Shown here piece by piece: positions 1 to 5,236 of a stretch of 5,853 nt of DNA. The stretch is from Gordonibacter sp036659115 (GTDB taxonomy: Bacteria > Actinomycetota > Coriobacteriia > Coriobacteriales > Eggerthellaceae): assembly GCF_036659115.1 (NCBI RefSeq), contig NZ_JAVXDF010000115.1; one strand, 5' to 3'. A program made the position numbers and the translations under genes. The notes under the pieces are model-generated. The model ran no database searches. It worked only from the letters and a program-made list of their open reading frames with translations, and was not told where the DNA came from. The stretch's first letter is position 1. Each line of letters opens with the position of its first letter.

Positions 1-27
1 AACCCCTAGCTTCTTCCTTGTAAATTC

Positions 28-58
28 AAGCGGCGCGCCTGTCAGGCGGGCCGCTTTT
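28..58 (+). terminator. Intrinsic terminator of the upstream gene
   Basis: A hairpin is read directly: arms AAGCGGC (28-34) and CGCCT (36-40) pair with AGGCG (44-48) and GCCGCTT (50-56), with one G/G mismatch and a 3-base GTC loop. The stem runs into TTTT (55-58). The GC-rich stem and T tail fit a rho-independent terminator on the plus strand, although the T run is short. The gene it would end lies left of the window. Bases 1-27 contain in-frame stops at 7-9 (TAG) and 21-23 (TAA), either of which could be its stop codon; this cannot be decided here. Confidence 0.75.
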
Positions 59-66
59 GCTATCAT
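39..66 (+). promoter_or_regulatory. Candidate promoter of the chorismate mutase/DAHP synthase pair
   Basis: TATCAT at 61-66 matches the -10 consensus at five of six positions and is preceded by TGC (58-60), giving an extended -10 element. CTGTCA at 39-44 matches four of six -35 positions with a 16-base spacer, but it lies inside the terminator hairpin. Transcription would start near 73 and leave a leader of about 84 bases before the first gene. This is pattern matching only; no better pair was seen between 60 and 140. Confidence 0.3.
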
Positions 67-72
67 GTCACC

Positions 73-117
73 ACACGTGTTACCCAAGCGAACTGTCCAT
101 TCTTGGAAGGCTTGGGT
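73..117 (+). promoter_or_regulatory. Palindrome plus interrupted hairpin in the aro leader
   Basis: ACACGTGT (73-80) is a perfect 8-base palindrome. Directly after it, ACCCAAGC (82-89) pairs perfectly with GCTTGGGT (110-117), and inside that stem TCCA (96-99) pairs with TGGA (104-107) around a TTCT loop. No T run follows, so it is not a terminator as it stands. It sits between the candidate promoter and the ribosome binding site of an aromatic-pathway operon. That placement would suit a repressor operator or an RNA control element, but no known riboswitch or T-box core sequence was recognised. Confidence 0.4.
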
Positions 118-156
118 TGAAGCGTTACCGCATATGAGTTATGAGAGGAAAAGACG

Positions 157-438
157 ATGTCTGAAGATAACGGCTCCCTCGGGGAGATCCAAGAACATCG
201 TGCCAAGATCGACGAGATCGACCGCCAAATCGTCGCGCTGCTGAACAAGCGTGCCGGTCATTCGCTGGTCATCCGCGGTCTTAAGCCCGGAGCGCACATG
301 GGCTTGTACGACCCGCGCCGCGAGGAGGAAATCTTTGCGCGCGTGAACAGCTTCAACGAGGGTCCCCTGTACAACGAGAACCTGCGTGAGATCTACTCGA
401 GCATTCTCAAGGTGATGAAGGAGACCCCGTCCGTATGA
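157..438 (+). CDS. aroQ: Chorismate mutase, AroQ class, stand-alone
   Basis: The enzyme rearranges chorismate to prephenate in the cytoplasm, the committed step towards phenylalanine and tyrosine. The product is 93 residues, the usual size of a one-domain AroQ mutase. The all-helical signature is clear: the first helix carries R15 and the IDEIDRQIVALLNKR stretch ending in R32, K43 lies in the second segment, and YDPRREEEI holds D52, R55 and E56. These align with the E. coli mutase active-site residues R11, R28, K39, D48, R51 and Q52. The residue equivalent to E. coli Q88 is not obvious in the C-terminal helix. The ATG at 157 is supported by GAGAGGA at 143-149. The stop overlaps the DAHP synthase start by four bases (ATGA), so the two are probably translationally coupled. 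A role in feedback control of the neighbour is an inference from the fused Bacillus enzyme. The symbol refers to the mutase class, not to dehydroquinase, which shares the name. Confidence 0.93.
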   Translation: MSEDNGSLGEIQEHRAKIDEIDRQIVALLNKRAGHSLVIRGLKPGAHMGLYDPRREEEIFARVNSFNEGPLYNENLREIYSSILKVMKETPSV

Positions 439-1235
439 ACGAACACCTAGCATCCAAGCTGCCGGACTTAGGCACGCGCACCGACGAGATCACCATTTTC
501 GCCGGCCCTTGCTCCATCGAGAGCGAGGAACAGTTCTTCGAGGTGGCCGAATGCGTCGCCGGTCTCGGCCTGCACTGGATTCGTGGCGGCGCGTTCAAGC
601 CCCGCACGAACCCGCACTCGTTCCAGGGGCTCGGCGAAGAGGGCCTGAAGATCATGAAGGCCGCCGGCGACAAGTACGGCCTGAAAACCCTCACCGAGGT
701 CATGGACTCCGCGCACTGCGAGCTCGTGCACTCTTACGTGGACGGCCTACAGGTGGGCGCCCGCAACTTCCAGAACTTCAGCTTGCTGAAGAACATCGGC
801 ATCGTCACGGCCGAGTCGCACAAAATGGTGCTGTACAAGCGCGGCTTTGCGGGCACCATCTCTGAGTGGCTCGCCGCGACCGATTACCTCACGGCCGAAG
901 GCAATGACAACGTGATGCTGTGCGAGCGCGGCATTCGCACGTTCGAGACGGCCACACGCTTCACGCTGGACATCTCGGCGGTGCCGGTGGTGCACAAGCA
1001 GAGCCTGTATCCCATCTGCATCGACGTGTCGCATCCGGCTGGCGTGCGCGACTTGGTACCGTCGCTGGCGAAAGCATCGGTGGCCGCCGGTTGCGACTCC
1101 ATCATGATCGAGGTGCACCCCAACCCGCCGGTCGCCCTCTCCGACGGCCCGCAGCAGCTCACGCCCTCCCAGTTCGAGGACTTGGTGGCCGAACTGCGCG
1201 AGATCGCCGCTGTGTTCGGGAAGAAGATTGTCTAG
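435..1235 (+). CDS. aroF: 3-deoxy-7-phosphoheptulonate (DAHP) synthase, type I-beta
   Basis: The enzyme condenses phosphoenolpyruvate with erythrose 4-phosphate, the first step of the shikimate pathway; it is a cytoplasmic, metal-dependent TIM barrel. At 266 residues it is the bare catalytic barrel, without the N-terminal ferredoxin-like or chorismate mutase domain found on longer members. Family motifs appear in order: AGPCSIE (23-29), GGAFKPRT with K55 and R57, QVGARNFQNF, KRGFAGTISEW, CERGIRTFE, DVSHPAG (197-203), EVHPNP (226-231) and LSDGPQQL. By comparison with Thermotoga DAHP synthase the metal ligands are C26, H200, E226 and D237, all present. The related KDO-8-phosphate synthase is less likely because of the SHPAG and EVHPNP forms and the chorismate mutase partner. 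AAGGAG (418-423) lies 11 bases before the ATG, inside the upstream gene. With its own control domain absent, allosteric inhibition may come through the co-translated mutase; this is an inference. Confidence 0.95.
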   Translation: MNEHLASKLPDLGTRTDEITIFAGPCSIESEEQFFEVAECVAGLGLHWIRGGAFKPRTNPHSFQGLGEEGLKIMKAAGDKYGLKTLTEVMDSAHCELVHSYVDGLQVGARNFQNFSLLKNIGIVTAESHKMVLYKRGFAGTISEWLAATDYLTAEGNDNVMLCERGIRTFETATRFTLDISAVPVVHKQSLYPICIDVSHPAGVRDLVPSLAKASVAAGCDSIMIEVHPNPPVALSDGPQQLTPSQFEDLVAELREIAAVFGKKIV

Positions 1236-1386
1236 GTTTACGTGGCGATGACGATGGCGCTTCCCCTCGTCCGTACCACGCCCGTAGGATTCTCCCGATC
1301 GGAGCCTAAACGGCGCGCAGTGCATGCGGAAAGAGAGCTGTACTATGGTTACCGAGAAATTCGTCGGCAAGGGACAGGAAGATGAT
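1236..1386 (+). other. Gap between aroF and vapD, with a possible 45-codon ORF
   Basis: No convincing terminator follows aroF. CCGATCGG (1295-1302) is an 8-base palindrome. TACTAT (1341-1346) is a possible -10 element for vapD, but no matching -35 was seen. An open frame from ATG 1248 to TGA 1383-1385 would encode a basic 45-residue peptide that stops one base before the vapD ATG. Its ribosome site is poor (AGG at 1234-1236, 11 bases away) and it resembles no family I know, so I do not call it as a gene. Confidence 0.4.
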
Positions 1387-1687
1387 ATGTACGGAATCAC
1401 GTTCGATTTAGATACGGGGGATGCTCGAGCGAGATTACGACATAAGTCGACCGAAGGCCTATGTGGCAATAGAGAATGCCTTGCTGGAGATAGGTTTTAT
1501 CCATATCCAGTACAGCGTGTATTTCTGCAAAGATGACAGTGGGTCGGCATCGTTTATTATCCATGTCGCCCAAGCTTTGGCCTCGCTTGATTTTGCTCCC
1601 GCTATCCGCGACCTTCAAGGGTTTCGTGTTGAAAGCTGGTCCGATATGACGGAAAGTGTCAAGAGCCTTCACGAGGCGTTGCGATAA
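1387..1687 (+). pseudogene. vapD: VapD-family (Cas2-like) protein, frameshifted at a G5 run
   Basis: VapD proteins are small ferredoxin-fold proteins related to Cas2. Helicobacter VapD is reported to be an endoribonuclease and Haemophilus VapD acts as a toxin with VapX. The first frame starts MYGITFDLDTG, the typical VapD N-terminus. It then runs into unrelated sequence and stops at 1534-1536. From 1421 the next frame reads MLERDYDISRPKAY, then LLEIGF, QYSVYF, SFIIHV and PAIRDLQGFRVE, which matches the rest of the family to a stop at 1685-1687. Removing one G from GGGGG (1416-1420) joins the halves into 99 residues, normal family length. The family's QGSVY motif is QYSVY here. The ATG at 1387 has AGGAAG at 1376-1381; in-frame starts at 1324 and 1345 would add a short N-terminal tail. 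G+C is 27 of 60 bases at 1441-1500 and 26 of 60 at 1501-1560, against 39 of 60 at 601-660 in aroF. That suggests acquisition from elsewhere. A sequencing error remains possible. Confidence 0.85.
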
Positions 1688-1692
1688 AGCGG

Positions 1693-1698
1693 TACAAT
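1693..1698 (+). promoter_or_regulatory. Candidate -10 element for pcrA
   Basis: TACAAT matches TATAAT at five of six positions just after the vapD stop. The best upstream partner is TTCACG (1668-1673), a weak -35 at a 19-base spacing. A start near 1705 would give a leader of about 80 bases that contains the stem-loop at 1723-1763. No actinobacterial LexA-type box was recognised here. Confidence 0.3.
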
Positions 1699-1722
1699 AG
1701 CTCTTCACAGAAATCTTTGTAA

Positions 1723-1763
1723 AGCACGTAGCGGTCGCGCGGACCTCGTGGTCGCTACGTGCT
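1723..1763 (+). promoter_or_regulatory. Stable stem-loop in the vapD-pcrA gap
   Basis: AGCACGTAGCG (1723-1733) and CGCTACGTGCT (1753-1763) are perfect 11-base inverted copies. Six further inner pairs, three of them G-T wobbles, would extend the stem and leave a 7-base loop. It is followed by CTTAGTTTG, not by a real T run, so as a terminator for vapD it would be weak. The alternative is a structured leader for pcrA, whose ribosome site begins ten bases after the stem. The sequence cannot separate the two roles. Confidence 0.6.
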
Positions 1764-1772
1764 CTTAGTTTG

Positions 1773-1779
1773 AAGGAAG
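1773..1779 (+). promoter_or_regulatory. Ribosome binding site that fixes the pcrA start
   Basis: AAGGAAG ends five bases before ATG 1785. The TTG at 1770 is in frame but lies upstream of this site and would leave it inside the coding sequence. The protein similarity also begins after 1785, so ATG 1785 is preferred. Confidence 0.75.
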
Positions 1780-1784
1780 CACGC

Positions 1785-4139
1785 ATGCCAATCGATATCG
1801 ATACTCTTAATGGGCCGCAGCGCGAAGCGGTCGTCACGACTGACGGGCCGCTGCTGGTGTTGGCCGGCGCGGGCTCGGGCAAGACGCGTGTGCTGACGTA
1901 CCGTATCGCGAACCTGATCGAGAACTTGGGCGTGGCCCCGTGGGAAATCCTGGCCATCACGTTCACGAACAAGGCTGCCGCCGAGATGCGCGAACGCTTG
2001 AACGGCCTCGTGGGTCCGCGCAGCCGCGGCATGTGGGTGTCCACGTTCCACAGTATGTGCGTGCGCATCCTGCGCTCCGATGCCGAGAAACTGGGCTTCA
2101 GCAAAAACTTCACCATCTACGATGTTGACGACCAGAAGCGCCTGTACAAGGAGATCATGGCCGAGTTCGACATCGACCCGAAGCGCTTCCCGGTAAACGC
2201 GCTCATGAACCGCATCTCCACCGCTAAAAACGAGTTGGTGGTGCCTGCCAACTTCGAGAAGGAAGCCTCCGACCCGGTAGGGAAGGTGGCTGCGCGCGTC
2301 TACACGCGCCTACAAGAGCGTCTCAAGGCCGCGAACGCCTTCGACTTCGATGACCTGCTGCTGTACACCTTCCTGCTGCTGAAGAACCACGAGGACGTAT
2401 TGCGCGCCTACCAGCAGCGTTTCCGCTACCTCATGGTGGACGAGTACCAGGACACCAACCATGCGCAGTATTCCATCACGGGCCTTCTGGCGGCCGCGCA
2501 CCAGAACATCATGGTGGTGGGCGACGACGACCAGTCCATCTACTCGTGGCGCGGCGCCGACCTGCGCAACATCCTAGAATTCGAGCAGGACTACCCCTCG
2601 GCCCATACGGTGAAGCTGGAGCAGAACTACCGCAGCGTGGGCAACGTGCTGGCGGCCGCGAATGCCGTTATCGCCAACAACCAGCATCGCAAGCAGAAAA
2701 AGCTGTTCACTGCTGCCGAGGACGGCGAGAAGATCAACGTCTACATGGCTTCCGACGAGCGCGACGAGGGCCGTTGGATTGCCGGCGAGATAGAGAAGCA
2801 GCGCGCGTCCGGCCTGTCCTACAACCAGATGGCGGTGTTCTACCGCACGAACGCGCAGAGCCGCATACTAGAAGACATGCTGCTGCGTGCAGGCGTTCCG
2901 TACCGGATCGTAGGGGGCACGCGCTTCTTCGAACGCGCCGAGATCCGCGATGTCATGGCGTACCTCACGCTGGTGGTGAACCCCGCCGACGACATCGCCG
3001 CCAAGCGCGTCATCAACGTGCCGCGCCGCGGCGTGGGCAAGACCACTATCGAACGCATCGAGCAGTTCGGGCGCGAGATGGACATGACGTTCATGGAAGC
3101 TGCCGAGTTGGCTATCGTCGATCCTGAACTGCGCGCATCGGCGCGCAACGCCATCGCCGAGTTTATGGGGCTTATCAAAGAGGCGCAAACCTACGGCGGC
3201 GAGCTGCGTAAGATTATCGAGATGGTGGTGGACAAGAGCGGCCTTATCGCGGCCCTGCAAGCCGAGAACACCGACGAGTCCCGTGGGCGCATCGAGAACA
3301 TCCAAGAATTCATGGGCGTGGTCGACGAGTTCGTCGACACCCACGACGACGAAGATGCCACCTACGAAGCGCCGACGGCCGGTGGTGAGCCGGTGGCAGA
3401 GGGCGGCGAGAAGCCTGTGGTACGCGTGCTGCGCGGCGACTCGCTGGCCGACTTCATCGAGTGGGTGCGTCTTCGCACGGACCTCGATACCGTCACTGAG
3501 GACGGCCATGCGGTCACGCTCATGACCGTGCACTCATCGAAGGGCCTCGAGTTCGACTGCGTGTTCGTAGGGGGCATGGAGGAGACTTTGTTCCCGCATA
3601 TGAACAGCGTGGGCGATGCGGCGGGTATCGAGGAGGAACGTCGTCTGGCCTATGTGGCTATTACGCGCGCCCGCAAGCGCCTGTTCTTGACGTGTGCCTC
3701 GCAACGCCAGATTTTCGGTCAGACGTCGGCGAACCCGACCTCGCGCTTCATCCAGGAAATACCTTCCGAATTGCGGCAGAACTCAGGGGTGGGCTCGGCG
3801 GGTTTCAGCGGCACCGGTTGGGAGAAGCGTGGCAGCCGTCGCGGCATCGCCGGTTCGGGCACCGAGGCGGGGGAAGGCCGTGTGTTCGGCCGCTCGAGCG
3901 CCTCCGGCTCGGGCAACCGCACCGATCGCCGCGCCGAGGCTTATGTGCGGCCGGAGGCGGGCAAGAAAGAAGCTGCTAAGATGACGTTCGCCACGGGCGA
4001 CTCCGTGGACCACAAGACGTTCGGCCGCGGCAAGGTGACCAAGGTGGACGGCGACACCCTTTTCGTGAAGTTCGCCAAGACCGGACAAACGAAGAAACTA
4101 TTGAAGGACTATGCACCCATTGTGAAGCTTAACGGGTAA
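1785..4139 (+). CDS. pcrA: ATP-dependent DNA helicase PcrA/UvrD (superfamily 1A)
   Basis: A 3'-5' DNA translocase and helicase used in nucleotide excision repair, plasmid rolling-circle replication, RecA filament removal and clearing RNA polymerase. The protein has 784 residues, slightly long for PcrA. All motifs are intact: Q motif LNGPQ (8-12), Walker A GAGSGKT (28-34), motif Ia ITFTNKAAAEM (58-68), STFHS (86-90), motif II DEYQDT (219-224), motif III GDDDQSIYSWRGA (246-258), motif IV LEQNYRS (278-284), motif V VTLMTVHSSKGLEF (577-590) and motif VI EEERRLAYVAITRAR (616-630). Residues 733-784 (from MTFATGDSV) form the Tudor-like C-terminal domain of PcrA that contacts RNA polymerase. Residues 665-732 are a disordered Gly/Ser/Arg-rich linker. 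An acidic then Gly/Pro-rich stretch at about 518-552 (2B region) is not expected from the usual family sequence. RecB, AddA and Rep are excluded by length, motif spacing and the C-terminal domain. Apparently transcribed alone. Confidence 0.97.
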   Translation: MPIDIDTLNGPQREAVVTTDGPLLVLAGAGSGKTRVLTYRIANLIENLGVAPWEILAITFTNKAAAEMRERLNGLVGPRSRGMWVSTFHSMCVRILRSDAEKLGFSKNFTIYDVDDQKRLYKEIMAEFDIDPKRFPVNALMNRISTAKNELVVPANFEKEASDPVGKVAARVYTRLQERLKAANAFDFDDLLLYTFLLLKNHEDVLRAYQQRFRYLMVDEYQDTNHAQYSITGLLAAAHQNIMVVGDDDQSIYSWRGADLRNILEFEQDYPSAHTVKLEQNYRSVGNVLAAANAVIANNQHRKQKKLFTAAEDGEKINVYMASDERDEGRWIAGEIEKQRASGLSYNQMAVFYRTNAQSRILEDMLLRAGVPYRIVGGTRFFERAEIRDVMAYLTLVVNPADDIAAKRVINVPRRGVGKTTIERIEQFGREMDMTFMEAAELAIVDPELRASARNAIAEFMGLIKEAQTYGGELRKIIEMVVDKSGLIAALQAENTDESRGRIENIQEFMGVVDEFVDTHDDEDATYEAPTAGGEPVAEGGEKPVVRVLRGDSLADFIEWVRLRTDLDTVTEDGHAVTLMTVHSSKGLEFDCVFVGGMEETLFPHMNSVGDAAGIEEERRLAYVAITRARKRLFLTCASQRQIFGQTSANPTSRFIQEIPSELRQNSGVGSAGFSGTGWEKRGSRRGIAGSGTEAGEGRVFGRSSASGSGNRTDRRAEAYVRPEAGKKEAAKMTFATGDSVDHKTFGRGKVTKVDGDTLFVKFAKTGQTKKLLKDYAPIVKLNG

Positions 4140-4161
4140 GCGCTGGCAGGTAGACGGTTTT

Positions 4162-4217
4162 GTGCCAAAGAACCTTGAAGGTATTGAGTGATGTCAATCC
4201 TGGGATACCTTTGGCAC
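4162..4217 (+). repeat. Interrupted inverted repeat downstream of pcrA
   Basis: GTGCCAAAG (4162-4170) pairs perfectly with CTTTGGCAC (4209-4217), and GTAT (4181-4184) pairs with ATAC (4205-4208). The ten bases AACCTTGAAG (4171-4180) bulge out of the 5' arm only. The inner loop could fold further through ATTGA (4183-4187) and TCAAT (4194-4198), which competes with the GTAT pairing. The sequence after it is AT-rich but has no clean T run. It could be an imperfect pcrA terminator, a small structured RNA or a protein-binding site. TTGGCA (4211-4216) in its right arm also resembles a -35 element (five of six). Confidence 0.55.
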
Positions 4218-4273
4218 TTAACCTTTAAGTTTAAGTTTATTGCGCACTCTGGGGTCCTTTTTGGTTCGCACCC

Positions 4274-4292
4274 TTGCGCGTTCGCAGTTTTT
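4274..4292 (+). terminator. Weak T-tailed hairpin between pcrA and degV
   Basis: TTGCG (4274-4278) and CGCAG (4283-4287) form a 5-pair stem with one G-T pair around a CGTT loop. TTTTT (4288-4292) follows. The stem is short for an intrinsic terminator, but its position 135-150 bases after the pcrA stop and the clean T run make it the best termination candidate here. The same bases could instead be read as a -35 element for degV. Confidence 0.35.
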
Positions 4293-4309
4293 CCCGCATG
4301 ATGAATAAA
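4281..4309 (+). promoter_or_regulatory. Candidate degV promoter
   Basis: TTCGCA (4281-4286) and AATAAA (4304-4309) stand 17 bases apart and match three and four of six consensus positions. An alternative pair is TTGCGC (4274-4279) with CATGAT (4298-4303). Either would start transcription just before or within the direct repeats at 4313-4348. The evidence is weak consensus matching in a locally AT-rich patch. Confidence 0.25.
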
Positions 4310-4312
4310 TAA

Positions 4313-4348
4313 GCGACGCGATGTCGCGACCCCTCTGCGACGCGATGT
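4313..4348 (+). repeat. Two 12-base direct repeats upstream of degV
   Basis: GCGACGCGATGT occurs at 4313-4324 and again at 4337-4348, a start-to-start distance of 24 bases, slightly over two helical turns. The first copy also forms an inverted repeat with the bases after it: GCGAC (4313-4317) with GTCGC (4323-4327). The pair lies 34 bases before the degV ATG and just downstream of the possible promoters. That is where a repressor could block transcription. The binding protein is unknown. Confidence 0.55.
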
Positions 4349-4365
4349 TATTTGCCTTGCAGGCG

Positions 4366-4372
4366 AAGGAAA
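4366..4372 (+). promoter_or_regulatory. Ribosome binding site that fixes the degV start
   Basis: AAGGAAA lies nine bases before ATG 4382. An in-frame ATG at 4352 would put this site inside the gene and add ten basic residues before the conserved MKIVTDSS start, so 4382 is preferred. Confidence 0.75.
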
Positions 4373-4381
4373 GAGACGCCC

Positions 4382-5236
4382 ATGAAGATCGTGACCGACT
4401 CGTCCGTTATGTTCTCGATTGAAGAGGGTGCGAAGCGAGGCCTAACAGTTCTTCCCCTGACGGTGTCGATTGAAGGGGAAACTTGGCTCGAATACGAGGA
4501 TATCTCGGCTGAGGAATTTTTGACCCGCGTGCGTGCCGGTGCCCTGCCTCAAAGCTCGTCCCCTCCTCCGGGCCTGACGCTTGAGGCGTACGATACCGAT
4601 GAAGAGATCATACACATCTGTATGGCGGACGGACTTTCTGGAGCTTATGAGGTTGCGTGCGGTCTGGTGAAGCAAGCCCGCCACCCTGAACGCGTGCATG
4701 TGGTGAACTCCCAAACACTCTGCGTTCCTCATCGTGCGCTTGCCTTCGCGGCGGTGGCTGCGGCTAAGCAGGGCTGCACCGCCGAAGAGGTTGTTAGCTT
4801 GCTGCATCAGATGCGAGCAACCGCTCGCTCCTACCTTGCTCCCGAGGATTTCGATTATTTGCGTCGCGGTGGTCGCTTGACGCCTCTTGCCGCAAAATTC
4901 GCTCATATGATAAAGGCTATTCCGTTATTGATGCAGACTGAAGATGGAAAGCGCCTTGAGAAGAGGAAGATAGCACGCTCGTTTACCAAAGCAGTTGAGG
5001 CGGTCACGGCCGATTTCACTGCGCTTGGAGTAGGCAAGGGATACTTCATCAGCGTGAGTCATGCTGACAATCTTGCGCAGGCGAATGTGGCGGCAGGTCT
5101 TTTGGCCGATAGCTTTCCGACGGCGCAAGTGGGCGTATTCGAACTAGGGCCTGCATTTATCACTCAGGGTGGCCCGGGATGCATCGCCATTCAGCTCGTC
5201 GATTTAGGTTCGTATTCTGACCTTGAGTTAAGCTAG
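4382..5236 (+). CDS. degV: DegV-family fatty-acid-binding protein
   Basis: DegV proteins are soluble and bind one long-chain fatty acid. In Firmicutes they serve as FakB, presenting the acid to the kinase FakA to make acyl phosphate for phospholipid synthesis. The 284-residue length is typical. Visible motifs are VTDSS (4-8), a Ser-Pro-rich version of the TSQPSP loop (PQSSSPPPG, 56-64), DGLSGAYEVA (83-92, family SGLSGTY), VVNSQTL, DYLRRGGRL, IKAIPLL, SHADN, and GPAFITQGGPG (256-266). In most members the last motif reads GxHxGPG; here Gln262 stands where His is expected, and the TSQ threonine is Ser58. The ligand hydroxyls are therefore kept, but the usual histidine is lost. No FakA-type kinase gene is in the window, so the FakB role is only an inference from the family. 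G+C is 32 of 60 at 4861-4920, a little below aroF and pcrA. It looks like a single-gene unit with its own terminator. Confidence 0.92.
   Translation: MKIVTDSSVMFSIEEGAKRGLTVLPLTVSIEGETWLEYEDISAEEFLTRVRAGALPQSSSPPPGLTLEAYDTDEEIIHICMADGLSGAYEVACGLVKQARHPERVHVVNSQTLCVPHRALAFAAVAAAKQGCTAEEVVSLLHQMRATARSYLAPEDFDYLRRGGRLTPLAAKFAHMIKAIPLLMQTEDGKRLEKRKIARSFTKAVEAVTADFTALGVGKGYFISVSHADNLAQANVAAGLLADSFPTAQVGVFELGPAFITQGGPGCIAIQLVDLGSYSDLELS

Noticed and set aside
65..244. A 59-codon frame with two nearby Trp codons (WKAW) inside the hairpin, like an attenuator leader peptide before an aromatic operon
   Set aside because: The frame does not stop until well inside the chorismate mutase gene, there is no ribosome site, no terminator/antiterminator fold, and the likely transcript starts after its ATG. 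The Trp codons come from the repeated TTGG of the hairpin.
747..1469. Long minus-strand open frame across the DAHP synthase gene
   Set aside because: It mirrors a GC-rich real gene, has Arg/His-rich composition and matches no family, whereas the plus-strand frame has all DAHP synthase motifs.
1324..1536. 70-codon frame as an independent small protein
   Set aside because: Its first part is the VapD N-terminus and the rest is out-of-frame vapD sequence, so it is half of the broken gene.
1770..1784. TTG at 1770 as the pcrA start
   Set aside because: The Shine-Dalgarno sequence AAGGAAG lies after it and points to ATG 1785.
1397..2116. Minus-strand open frame spanning vapD and the start of pcrA
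   Set aside because: It overlaps two recognisable plus-strand proteins, crosses the stem-loop, and its product has no family features.
4313..4348. Direct repeats as a small CRISPR array
   Set aside because: Only two 12-base copies with a 12-base spacer; too short and too few, and no cas genes are present. The VapD similarity to Cas2 is a fold relationship only.
4442..4906. Minus-strand 154-codon frame inside degV
   Set aside because: It is antisense to a complete DegV-family gene and shows no recognisable motif or ribosome site.
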